This document shows positions 41,968 through 51,424 of a stretch of DNA of 64,000 bases, piece after piece. Source of the stretch: Anaeromassilibacillus sp. An200 (GTDB lineage: Bacteria; Bacillota; Clostridia; Oscillospirales; Acutalibacteraceae); the NCBI RefSeq assembly GCF_002160025.1, contig NZ_NFJU01000006.1, positions 62,001 through 126,000 on the forward strand. Reading direction: 5' to 3'. The position numbers and the translations under genes are program-made. The first letter of the stretch is position 1. Each line of letters begins with the position of its first letter. Below the pieces are notes generated by a model, which was given only the letters and a program-made list of their open reading frames with translations, did no database searches and was not told the origin of the DNA.

Positions 41968-43074
41968 ATGAAGCTGCAAACAATGGACAGCGCGCGAGAG
42001 ACCCTGGCCGCCCAAGCAGGGTGCAGCGCACTGAGTTGGGAATCGGAGGACGGGAAGCATCTGTGGGGCCGCAATATGGACTTTAACCGTCTGGCGGAAG
42101 GGACACAGATTACCTTTGTACCGCGCGGAACGCCGTATTATACCTGCGGCTGTGAGATGGAGCACAGCGCAAGGCCGGAGACCAAGCATGATGCCCGCTA
42201 TGCCGCCATCGGAACGGGCCTTCTGTTCCCGCCCGCCGTTCCTGTCCTTTACGAGGGCGTAAACGAGAAAGGCCTGATGGGCGGACAGCTTTATTTCCGC
42301 GGTTTCGCACATTACGAAGCTGAACCCCGTCCCGGCACGCTGCCCCTTCAGCCGCCGTTTCTGGTGTCCCATTGTCTGGCCCAGTGCGCGAGCGTCGAAG
42401 AGGTGGTCAAGCTGGTGCAGGAGGAGAGCACACTGGTTTCCGTCCCGCTATTAGGGGCGGTGCCGCCGCTGCATTGGTCGTTCAGCGATCGGACGGGGGA
42501 GACCATCGTGATTGAATCGGACGCGGATGGTCTGCATCTCTACCGTAACACCATCGGTGTGATGACGAACAGCCCCGGCTATTCCTGGCACCGCACCAAC
42601 CTGCTGGCCTATGCGGGCCTGCGGGATCTGGATTATGATACGGTGGAGTACGCGGGCGACCGGCAGGAGCAGTGCTTCTCCGGCAGCGGCGCGCAGGGTC
42701 TGCCGGGCGACTGGAGCTCTCCTTCCCGCTTTGTGCGCCTTGCTTTCCTTCGGAAACACGCCGTCCAGGCAAAGAGCGAGGAGGAAGCCGTCACCCGGAT
42801 GCTGCACCTGTTCGAGAGCGCCGCTTTCCCGCTCGGCGCGGTGCGCGTCAGCGAGCCGGGGGAGCCGACCGCCCTTGACGCGGACATTCTTCCCTTTGAC
42901 TATACCATCTACACCGCGATCTATTGCGCCGAATCGCTCTGCGTTTATTGGACCACCTACGAAAATCAGCGCGTTCAGTGCGCGGATCTCCATCATCTGC
43001 TCCATCGAACGGAGCCGGTGCAATTTGATTTTGCACGCCGTCCCGATTTTCTGTTCCGGACACAGGCAGAATAA
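41968..43074 (+). CDS. Choloylglycine hydrolase / linear-amide C-N hydrolase family (Ntn hydrolase)
   Basis: A 368-aa protein related to bile salt hydrolases and penicillin V acylases. The family N-terminus aligns from Cys19: GCSALSWESEDGKHLWGRNMDF corresponds to the usual MC...DG.H..GRNMD. Other active-site blocks are MTNSPGYSWHRTNL and GLPGDWSSPSRFVRLAF (conserved Arg). ATG 41968 has GGGAGGAG 7 nt upstream, so Cys19 would have to be freed by removing an 18-aa propeptide rather than just Met. Bile salts, penicillin V or N-acyl amides are all possible substrates. No signal peptide. Confidence 0.85.
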   Translation: MKLQTMDSARETLAAQAGCSALSWESEDGKHLWGRNMDFNRLAEGTQITFVPRGTPYYTCGCEMEHSARPETKHDARYAAIGTGLLFPPAVPVLYEGVNEKGLMGGQLYFRGFAHYEAEPRPGTLPLQPPFLVSHCLAQCASVEEVVKLVQEESTLVSVPLLGAVPPLHWSFSDRTGETIVIESDADGLHLYRNTIGVMTNSPGYSWHRTNLLAYAGLRDLDYDTVEYAGDRQEQCFSGSGAQGLPGDWSSPSRFVRLAFLRKHAVQAKSEEEAVTRMLHLFESAAFPLGAVRVSEPGEPTALDADILPFDYTIYTAIYCAESLCVYWTTYENQRVQCADLHHLLHRTEPVQFDFARRPDFLFRTQAE

Positions 43075-43083
43075 GGGAAAGGC

Positions 43084-43131
43084 AAAACAGCACGCCGCGA
43101 TCCAGGTGATGGATTGCGGCGTGCTGTTTTG
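43084..43131. terminator. Bidirectional terminator between the hydrolase and feoB
   Basis: AAAACAGCACGCCGC pairs with GCGGCGTGCTGTTTT (15 bp), giving T-runs in both directions. Confidence 0.93.
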
Positions 43132-43150
43132 CAGAGAAAAGCCTACTTGC

Positions 43151-45268
43151 TTACACCGGAATCAACGCGATCAAAGCGCAGAGGGCCGCGCCGCAGAGAG
43201 TGGGAACGAGGAAGGAGGCGGCGGTCCATTTCAAGCTTTTTGTTTCGCGGTAAATGGTGGCGAGCGTAGTAGCGCACGGCCAGTGGAGCAGGGAAAACAC
43301 CACCATACAGACAGCGGTGCGCCAGGTCCAGCCGTTGGCGAGCAGAAGCGTTTGCAGCTGCGGCAGGGAAAGTTCCGTCAGGCTCCCTCCCGCCATGTAG
43401 GTCATGATGAGAATTGGCACAACAATCTCATTGGCCGGGATTCCCAGAAGGAAGGCCAGAAGAATGGCTCCATCCAGCCCAAGAACCCTCCCGATCGGAT
43501 CCAGAGCCTGTGCACAGTGGGCCAGCAGGCTCATGCCGCCCGCGTCCACGTTGGCGAGAATCCACAGCAGCAGGCCTGCCGGAGCTGCCACGGCGGCGGC
43601 ACGGGCCAGCACAAAGAGCGTCCGATCCAAGACGGAGCGCACCAGAATCTGTCCAATCTGCGGGCGGCGGTAGGGGGGAAGCTCCAGCGTGAAAGAGGAG
43701 GGAACGCCGCGCAGAATGGTGGCAGAGAGCAGGCGTGACACAAGAAAGGTCATCAGGATGCCGAGCAGGATGATCCCTGTAAGCAGGAGCGCGGGGACAA
43801 GCCCTCCGGCGCTTCCGGCGGCAAAGAAGATGGTCAGAATGGTGATCAGTGTGGGGAATTTCCCGTTGCACGGCACAAAGCTGTTGGTCACGGTGGCGAT
43901 CAGGCGTTCGCGCGGGGAGTCAATGATCCGGCAGCCCACAACGCCCGCCGCGTTGCATCCGAAGCCCATGCACATGGTGAGCGCCTGTTTGCCGCAGGCA
44001 TGAGCCTTCTGAAAGGCGTGGTCCAGGTTGAAGGCGACGCGCGGCAGATACCCGAAATCCTCTAAAATAGTGAAAAGCGGGAAGAAAATAGCCATCGGCG
44101 GCAGCATGACGGAAACGACCCAGCACAGTACACGGAACATGCCGTGCACGACAGCTCCCGTCAGCCAGTCCGGAGCGCCGCAGGTTTCAAACAGGCGGGC
44201 CAGCCCATCCTCCGCGGCTGTACCGAGGGAGGAAAGCAGCTCGGAGGGAACGTTGGCTCCTGTGATGGTGATCCAGAAAATGAGGGCAAGCAAAAGAAGC
44301 ATCACAGGGATTCCCGTCCAGCGGCTTGTGAAAAGCCGATCCAGCTTGCGATCACGGGCGAAACCGCCTCCCGGCGGCGCGGTAACGGCGCTTTGTGCAA
44401 TCTGTTCCGCCCGTGCAATCAGGCGTGAGGCGATGAGATCCTGAAGCAGGGAGGGGGAAACTCCCTCGCTTGTCAGTTGGTCACGGCATTCCGCGGCTAC
44501 CGCGCGTATGGTTTCCCATTGGGGAAGGGCGGCGCAGTAGTTGTAAAAGGCAGTGTTCCAGCTTTCCTCCGGCTCCAGCAGACGCAGGCTCAGCCAGCGT
44601 GCGGAGGGGCCGGGAGAGGGAAGATCACAGAGAAGGGGGAGCAGACGGGATGCCGCACGCTCAATGGAAGGGCTGTAGGTGACAGTGGGAGGGGTGGGGG
44701 CTTCTTCGCGTGAAACGCGGCTCACAGCCCGCATCAGGGATTTCAGGCCGCGTCGTGTGCGCGCGCTGGCCGCCGTGACAGGGACGCCGAGAGCTTCCTG
44801 GAGACGGTGCAGGTCAACACGGATCCCTTTGCGCTCCGCTTCATCCATCAGGTTGACGCATACGGCGGTACGCGGCAGGATTTCGATCGCCTGCAAGACA
44901 AGGTTCAGGTTTCGTTCCAGACAGGTGGCGTCACAGACGATGATAGCGGCATCCGCCCCGCCAAAACACAGGAAATCGCGGGCGGCCTCCTCCTCGGCGG
45001 AATTTGCGAAAAGGGAATATGTCCCCGGAATATCCACCAGAGTATATGGCTTCCCTTCAAAACAGCAGCTTCCCTGTGCGGTGGAAACGGTTTTGCCGGG
45101 CCAGTTCCCGGTGTGCTGGCGCAGTCCTGTCAGCGCGTTGACCACGGTGCTTTTTCCGACGTTTGGGTTACCGCCCACAGCGATGACGCGCATGGCAGGG
45201 TCGGTGCGATCGATGTGCAGACCGGCGTCAAGCGCGGCTGTTCCTGTGGATTGCATCGTCAGCCCCAT
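43151..45268 (-). CDS. feoB: Ferrous iron transporter FeoB
   Basis: A 705-aa GTPase-coupled Fe(II) transporter. The N-terminal G domain has G1 GGNPNVGKST, switch I TGNWPGKTV, G3 DIPGTYSL and G4 NLMDEAERKG. The membrane part has two Gate regions, with the conserved cysteine in GFGCNAAGVVGCR and FVPCNGKFPTLI. It overlaps feoA by 41 nt and has its own SD (AAGGGGTG, 7 nt). Forms an operon feoA-feoB. Confidence 0.96.
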   Translation of the reverse strand: MGLTMQSTGTAALDAGLHIDRTDPAMRVIAVGGNPNVGKSTVVNALTGLRQHTGNWPGKTVSTAQGSCCFEGKPYTLVDIPGTYSLFANSAEEEAARDFLCFGGADAAIIVCDATCLERNLNLVLQAIEILPRTAVCVNLMDEAERKGIRVDLHRLQEALGVPVTAASARTRRGLKSLMRAVSRVSREEAPTPPTVTYSPSIERAASRLLPLLCDLPSPGPSARWLSLRLLEPEESWNTAFYNYCAALPQWETIRAVAAECRDQLTSEGVSPSLLQDLIASRLIARAEQIAQSAVTAPPGGGFARDRKLDRLFTSRWTGIPVMLLLLALIFWITITGANVPSELLSSLGTAAEDGLARLFETCGAPDWLTGAVVHGMFRVLCWVVSVMLPPMAIFFPLFTILEDFGYLPRVAFNLDHAFQKAHACGKQALTMCMGFGCNAAGVVGCRIIDSPRERLIATVTNSFVPCNGKFPTLITILTIFFAAGSAGGLVPALLLTGIILLGILMTFLVSRLLSATILRGVPSSFTLELPPYRRPQIGQILVRSVLDRTLFVLARAAAVAAPAGLLLWILANVDAGGMSLLAHCAQALDPIGRVLGLDGAILLAFLLGIPANEIVVPILIMTYMAGGSLTELSLPQLQTLLLANGWTWRTAVCMVVFSLLHWPCATTLATIYRETKSLKWTAASFLVPTLCGAALCALIALIPV

Positions 45269-45509
45269 GGGCTTTCACCCCTTTCATCAGAATCGTGGAA
45301 GCGTCCTGACGGCGCAGGGCGATGACAGCACCGCGGATGAGGTAGGCAGTCGGATCTCCGCAGGGGCTTTTTTGCAGGCAGACGACGCGCGCGCCGTCCG
45401 TCAGGCCGAGATCCCGCAGCCGCCTTCGGATGGATCCGGCGGCGCAGAGCGTCCCGACAAGGGCTTCCTGGCCTTCCTCCAGGGAGGACAGGGGAACAGG
45501 TTGGTTCAT
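45228..45509 (-). CDS. feoA: Ferrous iron transport protein FeoA
   Basis: A 93-aa SH3-like cytosolic partner of FeoB. IRRRLRDLGLTDGARVVCLQ and AYLIRGAVIALRRQDASTIL are the family core. ATG 45509 follows GGAAGGAG by 8 nt; the ORF upstream to 45539 is leader. No clear Fur or DtxR box was seen upstream. Confidence 0.93.
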   Translation of the reverse strand: MNQPVPLSSLEEGQEALVGTLCAAGSIRRRLRDLGLTDGARVVCLQKSPCGDPTAYLIRGAVIALRRQDASTILMKGVKAHGADDAIHRNSRA

Positions 45510-45624
45510 GGCGAAAACTCCTTCCGAAAAGCGGGACAAGCAGCCCCGCGTTGTTGTTCAGTGGGTCTACCCTATAATAAGCGGAAGGGTATGTTTTTGC
45601 CCCTGCGGAACAGAAAGCACAGGA

Positions 45625-45660
45625 TCAAAACAACGCCGCTGCATGAAAGCAGCGGCGTTG
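45625..45660 (-). terminator. Terminator of the esterase operon
   Basis: CAACGCCGCTGC-TTTCAT-GCAGCGGCGTTG followed by TTTTG on the minus strand. Confidence 0.88.
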
Positions 45661-45664
45661 CCAT

Positions 45665-45700
45665 GAAGTTTTCGGTCAAGCCTTTTTCAAGCGGGCTTGC
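45665..45700. repeat. Dispersed hairpin repeat, copy 2 (partial)
   Basis: GAAGTTTTCGGTCAAGCC followed by TTTTTCAAGCGGGCTTGC matches the first 36 bases of the repeat at 5519-5590 with few differences and lacks its second hairpin. It ends just before the esterase stop codon. Confidence 0.65.
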
Positions 45701-45704
45701 TCTT

Positions 45705-46523
45705 TTATTCATCCAGCTCAAAGAAGGAAAGCGCCTCCTGGATAGCCAGATCCCAGAAAGACCACTCATGACAGTAACCTTCCCGCTCAAACCAGTGGGC
45801 TTTCAATCCAATTTCCTCCGCATGTGCGCGGAAAACGCGGAACTGTTCGTAAAACAGATCGTCCTCCGTACCGCAGGCGAACATCAGGCGCGGCAGCGTT
45901 CCCGCAGGAGCCAGGCGATCGAGAATCTCCCATACATTTTCGTTGGAAGCCCGGTAAGCCTCGAGACCGCCCGCATTCCGGATGGTAGCCGCCAGACGGG
46001 GCTCCTCGCTGTTGAGCAGAGGGCAGGGATGGCCGGGACGGATGGCGGAAAAATCCAGCGGAGCGGCGGAAAGAACAGCGGCCGCGGCAAAGCGGTCCGG
46101 GTGATTGACAGCGTATTTGATGGCGCCTCTCCCGCCCATGCTCAGCCCGGCAATAAAGTTGTCCTCCCGCCGATCGGAAACGGGGAACCAGCCGTAGATG
46201 AGCGGCATCAGCTCCTCCGTGAGAAAATCATACATTTGGAAGCCCATCATAAAGCCGTTCCAGTTGGAGTAATTGGAATTCAGCGCAGAGGGCATCACGA
46301 CCACAAGATCCTTTTCACAGGCGTATCGTTCAATGTTGGTTCTGCGGATCCAGTCCGTCGCGTCATTGAAGGTGCCGTGCAGCAGCCAGAGCACCTTGTA
46401 GCGCTTGCCGCTCTGATAAAACTGAGCCGGGCTGATATCCTCCCGCTTGTCCGGCAGGATTACGGTAATTTGCTCGTTTCCTCTGAGATATTCGCTTTGA
46501 AAGTGATAGAATAAAACAGACAT
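45705..46523 (-). CDS. Alpha/beta-hydrolase esterase (esterase D / tributyrin esterase type)
   Basis: A 272-aa serine esterase. WLLHGTFNDATDW forms the oxyanion region, the nucleophile elbow is GLSMGGRG, the acid lies in CGTEDDLFY, and the His is in GYCHEWSFW. The family hydrolyses short acyl esters, including acetylated sugars. ATG 46523 has GAAGGAG 8 nt upstream. Last gene of a four-gene operon (GNAT, dinB, Dabb, esterase). Confidence 0.9.
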   Translation of the reverse strand: MSVLFYHFQSEYLRGNEQITVILPDKREDISPAQFYQSGKRYKVLWLLHGTFNDATDWIRRTNIERYACEKDLVVVMPSALNSNYSNWNGFMMGFQMYDFLTEELMPLIYGWFPVSDRREDNFIAGLSMGGRGAIKYAVNHPDRFAAAAVLSAAPLDFSAIRPGHPCPLLNSEEPRLAATIRNAGGLEAYRASNENVWEILDRLAPAGTLPRLMFACGTEDDLFYEQFRVFRAHAEEIGLKAHWFEREGYCHEWSFWDLAIQEALSFFELDE

Positions 46524-46536
46524 CGCCGCTTCTCCT

Positions 46537-46830
46537 TCACAGCTCATAGTCCACAGCCGCACGGCCGCAGACATTCTGATGGACAATCTCTTTGATAGCC
46601 AGATGAGCCGGATGAGACTGATAGGCCTTTTCCGCTTCACGGGTGGTAAATTCACACAGCAGCACGAGATCGAATTCCCCGCCGTTATAGTTCTGGCCGA
46701 CCTCAATCGCGGTCAGTCCGTCCACCACGCCCAGCAGAGCATGAAAGCGGGCGGAGAGGTCGGCGTACAGCGCCTCCTGATGTGCTTTTCCCGCCTCGTT
46801 CAGTTTCCAGCATACAATGTGTTTGACCAT
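46537..46830 (-). CDS. Dabb-family (stress-responsive A/B barrel) protein
   Basis: A 97-aa dimeric alpha/beta-barrel protein: MVKHIVCWKLNE at the N-terminus, GQNYNGGEFDLVLLCEFTTR in the middle, and AYQSHPAHLAIKEIV near the end, all typical of Dabb. SD AGGAGGT. It sits 13 nt upstream of the esterase. Function of bacterial members is mostly unknown. Confidence 0.88.
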   Translation of the reverse strand: MVKHIVCWKLNEAGKAHQEALYADLSARFHALLGVVDGLTAIEVGQNYNGGEFDLVLLCEFTTREAEKAYQSHPAHLAIKEIVHQNVCGRAAVDYEL

Positions 46831-46851
46831 TTTAATTACCTCCTGTTATAT

Positions 46852-48084
46852 TTACTCATTTTTTTGATTTCCGTATTTTCCAATTCCCAGATCGTTGTGC
46901 AGGACAGAACCGATGGAGAGCGAATCCCGTCCAAATTTGTCCCGGATCTGGTTGAGCGCGGCTTCCAAATGCTCCTGTTTTTCGCGTTTGGCAGCCGACC
47001 CCGTTTCAAACAGGCTGAGCTGCTCGCCGGTTGCATCCTCCGGCACAATGCCGGAGCCGGTTACCGTCAGCATCCGGATGGGGGCGCGTTCGTTCCAGGA
47101 CGCGCGGATTAAATCCAGAGCGGCTGCCCGGATGTCGGCGGCAAGAAAGGTGGGGAGAGGAAGGCGCTTTTGCCGCGTGATGGTGTGAAAGTTCGGGCTG
47201 CGGATTGTCACCTGCACTGTAGTGCATTTGATATGGTGGCGGCGCATCCGTGCGGCGGTGGAGTCCGCGAGTACCGAGACAGCCAGGGAGATATCCTCTG
47301 CTCCGGCAAGATCCCGGCGGAAGGTCATCCCGTTTCCGACGGATTTGACCTCGCGTGCTTCTCCAAAGTGCCGTACAGGGGCTTCGTCAAGCCCGTTTGC
47401 CATATCCCAGAGCTCCCCGCCGTTTTTGCCGAACAGGGATACCAGCCGTTCCCGTCTGGCATTTGCCAGATCCCCGATGGTGTGGATCCCGGTCTGCCGC
47501 AGCTTTTGAGCGGCGCTTTCCCCCACAAACAGAAAACGCTCTACAGGCAGGGGATACAGCAGGGACTGCCAGGTTTCGCGTGACAGAACTGTGGTGGCAT
47601 TGGGCTTTTTGTAGTCGCTTCCCAGCTTGGCAAAGGTTTTGTTGAACGATACGCCTACGGAGATGGTCAGGCCTGTCTCCTCTTCCACCACACGGCGCAG
47701 CTCGTCCGCAATCTCCGGTCCGGAGCCAAACAGAAGGCCGCTTCCCGTGACGTCCAGCCAGCTTTCGTCAATGCTGAACGGCTCCACCTGATCGGTGTAC
47801 CGCAGGTAGATTTCATTCACCAGACGGGAATAGCGTACATATTCCTCGCGGTGGGGAGGGGCGAGCACAAGCCCCGGACATTTCCGTCTGGCCTGCCAGA
47901 TGGTTTCCGCTGTCTGAACCCCATACCGTTTGGCGGCTTCATTTTTGGCCAGTACAACCCCGTGACGGCTGTTGGGATCTCCACACACCGCCATGGGAAC
48001 ATCGCGGTATTCCGGATGCAGCAGACATTCCACGGAAGCATAAAAAGCATTGCAGTCGCAGTGCAGAATGATCCGATCTGCCAT
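46852..48084 (-). CDS. dinB: DNA polymerase IV (Y family)
   Basis: A 410-aa translesion polymerase. The catalytic acidic residues lie in HCDCNAFYASVE and in SIDESWLDVTG; the little-finger domain starts after the HhH region (RQTGIHTIGDLANA). No intact beta-clamp QLxLF at the extreme C-terminus, but EQLSLFE at about residue 372 can serve. The ATG at 48084 starts 1 nt after the stop of the upstream GNAT gene (TGACATG), so translation is coupled and no SD is needed. Confidence 0.93.
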   Translation of the reverse strand: MADRIILHCDCNAFYASVECLLHPEYRDVPMAVCGDPNSRHGVVLAKNEAAKRYGVQTAETIWQARRKCPGLVLAPPHREEYVRYSRLVNEIYLRYTDQVEPFSIDESWLDVTGSGLLFGSGPEIADELRRVVEEETGLTISVGVSFNKTFAKLGSDYKKPNATTVLSRETWQSLLYPLPVERFLFVGESAAQKLRQTGIHTIGDLANARRERLVSLFGKNGGELWDMANGLDEAPVRHFGEAREVKSVGNGMTFRRDLAGAEDISLAVSVLADSTAARMRRHHIKCTTVQVTIRSPNFHTITRQKRLPLPTFLAADIRAAALDLIRASWNERAPIRMLTVTGSGIVPEDATGEQLSLFETGSAAKREKQEHLEAALNQIRDKFGRDSLSIGSVLHNDLGIGKYGNQKNE

Positions 48085-48085
48085 G

Positions 48086-48547
48086 TCAGAATCGATACTG
48101 CATCCGGCACAGAGAGGGCTCAAAGCCGTTTCGCTCATAGAGATGGGCTGCCGTTTTGTTTTCCGGAAGCACATTCAGCTCCAGATGATCCAGCTTTCGC
48201 TCACGTGCCCAGTCTTTCGCGGCGTCGATCAGGCCGGAGCCGATTCCGATTTCACGCAGCTCCGGCTGTACAATCAGATCCATCAGATACGCATAACGGT
48301 GCGGGACCAGGCAGTTGTAGGAAGGCGTTTGCTGTTCAAAGAGTACGGCAAATCCCGCAATTTCACCGTCCCGCACAGCGGTCAAAATGGTGCTGCCGGG
48401 GCCGTCAATCGTCTTTTTTAAAAAATCCTCTGCCTGATCAGCGGCGCGGAAGTTATAGGGCTGAAGCTGAGCCGATTCAGAGAACAGGCAGCGGTAAAGC
48501 GGCAGCAGAGCAGGAATATCTTCATAGACTGCAGGTCTGATTTCCAT
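48086..48547 (-). CDS. GNAT-family N-acetyltransferase
   Basis: A 153-aa acetyltransferase. The acetyl-CoA binding loop is at LREIGIGSGLIDAAKDWA, preceded by the beta-strand AYLMDLIVQPE, and the C-terminal strand is YERNGFEPS. Substrate not inferable. ATG 48547 has AGAGGATG upstream. First gene of the operon leading to dinB. Confidence 0.88.
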   Translation of the reverse strand: MEIRPAVYEDIPALLPLYRCLFSESAQLQPYNFRAADQAEDFLKKTIDGPGSTILTAVRDGEIAGFAVLFEQQTPSYNCLVPHRYAYLMDLIVQPELREIGIGSGLIDAAKDWARERKLDHLELNVLPENKTAAHLYERNGFEPSLCRMQYRF

Positions 48548-48669
48548 CAAAGCATCCTCTTCCATCTCAGATTTGGCAGCCTTGCAGATAAGGCTGTGGA
48601 TGTGCTTATTATACTCCATCCGTTCGCATATTTCTACAGATAAGAATATTTTAAAAATTTGCATGCGGC

Positions 48670-48704
48670 AAAAAATCCCCGGCTGTCCAAAGGACGGCCG
48701 GGGA
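48670..48704 (-). terminator. Terminator of the chemoreceptor gene
   Basis: Minus strand: CCCCGGCCGTCC-TTT-GGACAGCCGGGG followed by ATTTTTTGCC. Confidence 0.88.
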
Positions 48705-48736
48705 CGTATCAGATGTTCTTTCTGTGCCGGGAAAGA

Positions 48737-50863
48737 TCAATATTTAGAGCCAGGCTCCGCAAAACCACTGAGATCATCTTCCGAAGAGGAACTGATGTCG
48801 TAGGAATCCTGCCGGCTTTCTGCGACCTTGAAGTGAGAAAGCTGCTCGCGCATCATACTGGCCTGTCCCGAAAGCTCCTCGCTGGCAGCGGCGCTCTCCT
48901 GAGCTGTGGCAGAATTCGTTTGAATTACGCTGGAAATCTGATCCACCCCTCGGGCGATTTCAGAGAGCTTGCCGGCCTGCGCGTGATAGGTGGTTGCAAT
49001 ATCGTTGATCGTTTCCACAATCTGTTTTGTTCCATCCTCCACAAGATGCAGGGATTCCGCGGTAGCCTGTGTGATTTCCTCTCCGTTTTTCACAGCGCGC
49101 ACGGAGTTCTCAATGAGCTGATTGGTTTCCTTGGCGGCATCGGCACTCTTGCCGGCGAGGTTGCGGACTTCCTCTGCCACAACGGAGAAGCCCTTTCCGA
49201 CAACTCCGGCACGGGCCGCTTCCACAGCCGCGTTGAGTGCGAGGATGTTGGTCTGGAATGCAATGTCGTCGATCGCCTTGATGATGTTGCGGATGGCGCC
49301 GGATTGCGTGCTGATGTCATCCATTGCCTTGCGCATCATCGCCATCTGCTGGTTGCTCTTTTCGACTTCATCCTTGATCTTTTCGAGGAATTTGCCTGCA
49401 TCGACAGCTTTGTTTGCTTCGTCCGTTGCCTGGCCGGAGAGCTCCTGCACAGCGGAGGACAGCTCCTCCACGGAGGAGGCCTGCTGTGTGGCTCCCTGTG
49501 CGAGCGCTTGCGCGCCGCTGGCGATTTGATCCGCGCCGGCGTTGACCTGGTCGGCGGAGAGCGCGATGGTTCCGAGGGTATTTGTCAAGGTTCCCTGAAT
49601 GTGCAGCAGGGCATCCTTCAGCTTGGCAAAGTCTCCGACATACGCATGCTTGAGGGTAAAGACGAGATTTCCGTTTCCGATTTGCCGCAGAACATCGGAC
49701 AGTTCATCAATGTAAAGGATATATTCTTTGAGGCGATCCACAATTCGCTCCACATTGAAGCCGACCTTGCCGATCTCGTCGCTGCTGTGGGTATCCACCG
49801 CTACATTCAGCTCGCCGTCGGCAAGCTTACCCACCACAACGTCAAGCTTCTTGAGCGGGCGTGTGATGGAAAGAGCGATAAAGGTGCAGATACATGCCAG
49901 CAGAATGCCGCAGACGAGAACGCCGATGATCAGAATCCTCAAAATAGCATATATATGGTTATCATATTCCGCCTGAGGCATGATGCCCAAAACGGAATAA
50001 TCAATCGAGGGAATCCCTCTGGTGCTGCCATAGTAATTGATACCGCTGCGGGTATACAGTGTGGCGCTCATGGTTTCTTTGTTCTGGATAGCCGCAAGGA
50101 TATTGGATGAATAGTTTGCATCCGCCGCGTTTGTGTTGATCAGAGAGCTGTCCGGATGGTACAGAATCTGTCCGGTGGAATCATACAGGGTGATGTAGCC
50201 CGTGTCTCCGATTTTGATGCTGGCAAGCGTCTTTTCCAGATTGCTCATTCCAACGTCCATGCCGACGATGCCGCGGATCTCTCCGTTGACCATGATCGGG
50301 GAGGCGAGCGTGACGATCAATCCGTCGCTGGTTGCGCTTTCATAGGCTTCTGTTGCAACAGAGTCTTTTTTCTCCATAACAAGCTTGTACCAGGCCCGGG
50401 TGGTGTAGTCCAGCTCGTCCTGCGTGAACAACTGGTTATCGCTTTGCAGAAGATCTCCGGATTGGAAATCGGAAACCCAAATGTAAGAAATGCCCTCCTG
50501 ATTTTTCTGCTGAACAGCCTGCAGCGTTTCCAACAGATCCGTATACAGCGGGCTGGCTTTGAGACCGCCATCCTGCTGCTGAGTCACAACATCCTGAAGC
50601 AGCTGTGTTTCCGCAAGTGCTTCTGTTACGCCGTAATAGTGCGAAAAAAAGCTTTCGACCTCATTGGCGGCCGCTTTTGTTTCGGAATCAAGATCCGCGC
50701 TCATAATTTCGTCAACCGTGCTGGCTCCCTGCAGTCCCAGGAAAATTCCCATCACTCCCAGCACGACAAACAGGGGAACCAGGATTCCGAGCAGCAGTTT
50801 GGGAAGTATGCCAAACTTTACTCTTCCATTTTGCGGACCATTTGGGCTTTCTTTCTTTTGCAT
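48737..50863 (-). CDS. Methyl-accepting chemotaxis protein with dCache sensor
   Basis: A 708-aa transmembrane receptor. TM1 is about residues 19-44, an extracellular double-Cache sensor ([34 protein letters not shown]) spans about 50-300, TM2 is about 303-326, and HAMP follows ([20 protein letters not shown]). The MA signalling domain includes the hairpin tip [20 protein letters not shown] followed by AEEVRNLA. Signals to CheA/CheW; no C-terminal CheR pentapeptide. No other chemotaxis gene is nearby. SD AGGAGGG before ATG. Confidence 0.94.
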   Translation of the reverse strand: MQKKESPNGPQNGRVKFGILPKLLLGILVPLFVVLGVMGIFLGLQGASTVDEIMSADLDSETKAAANEVESFFSHYYGVTEALAETQLLQDVVTQQQDGGLKASPLYTDLLETLQAVQQKNQEGISYIWVSDFQSGDLLQSDNQLFTQDELDYTTRAWYKLVMEKKDSVATEAYESATSDGLIVTLASPIMVNGEIRGIVGMDVGMSNLEKTLASIKIGDTGYITLYDSTGQILYHPDSSLINTNAADANYSSNILAAIQNKETMSATLYTRSGINYYGSTRGIPSIDYSVLGIMPQAEYDNHIYAILRILIIGVLVCGILLACICTFIALSITRPLKKLDVVVGKLADGELNVAVDTHSSDEIGKVGFNVERIVDRLKEYILYIDELSDVLRQIGNGNLVFTLKHAYVGDFAKLKDALLHIQGTLTNTLGTIALSADQVNAGADQIASGAQALAQGATQQASSVEELSSAVQELSGQATDEANKAVDAGKFLEKIKDEVEKSNQQMAMMRKAMDDISTQSGAIRNIIKAIDDIAFQTNILALNAAVEAARAGVVGKGFSVVAEEVRNLAGKSADAAKETNQLIENSVRAVKNGEEITQATAESLHLVEDGTKQIVETINDIATTYHAQAGKLSEIARGVDQISSVIQTNSATAQESAAASEELSGQASMMREQLSHFKVAESRQDSYDISSSSEDDLSGFAEPGSKY

Positions 50864-51379
50864 ATGCTTTCCCTCCTATGAGATCTGAAAAGGCACACAA
50901 AAAGAAAAACAGCACTTTTCCCTGTATGGTCAGAGCTCACCACGGAAAGCGGTTAAGCTTTCGGTGTTTTCCCTGTGGACTCTTTCCTCTGCGGGACACC
51001 TCTGTTTTCTCTTTTCAAAATGCCTTTTGTTTACACCATATCTCATTCCCAGAAGGAATCCCGGTTTCATCCCTGAGCAAAAGAAATCAACAATCAAAGG
51101 TTTCAAAGCAGTCTCATATGGGCTGCACAGAGTTTGGAAAAAATGCTGTATGGCTCCAAAGGAGGAAATCGAGCCTATTAGAAAAATTTGATTATTTCAG
51201 ATAAATTTCCTTCTGTTGGAAATTATAATAGCACAAAATAACGTAAAAGGCTATAATTTCAAAAGAAAAACTGTACAAAAGAGTGTAAAAATTTTGGGTT
51301 GAATTTTGTTATATAAAAAAATTCCATCTACTTGATTTTTATATTATTCCATTTTATGAAATAAATGGAATATCTGCAT
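50864..51379. other. AT-rich intergenic region upstream of the chemoreceptor
   Basis: About 515 bp with no convincing gene. Minus strand: a TATAAT (51221-51226 area) with only poor -35 partners, and in the probable leader a hairpin CACC-GAAAG-N8-CTTTC-CGT-GGTG (about 50936-50965). A perfect palindrome ATTCCATTT-N8-AAATGGAAT lies at 51346-51371. I looked for a c-di-GMP riboswitch and did not find its conserved core. Confidence 0.5.
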
Positions 51380-51414
51380 TAAAAAACAGCCGACCCCATT
51401 GGGATCGGCTGTTC
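51380..51414 (-). terminator. Terminator of the HEQEH protein gene
   Basis: Minus strand: AACAGCCGA-TCCCAATGGGG-TCGGCTGTT then TTTTAA. Confidence 0.88.
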
Positions 51415-51424
51415 ATGCGGCGTA

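Noticed and set aside
50880-51060. Possible c-di-GMP riboswitch before the chemoreceptor
   Set aside because: A hairpin and a GGGAAAAC stretch are present, but the conserved GEMM-I or GEMM-II cores are not.
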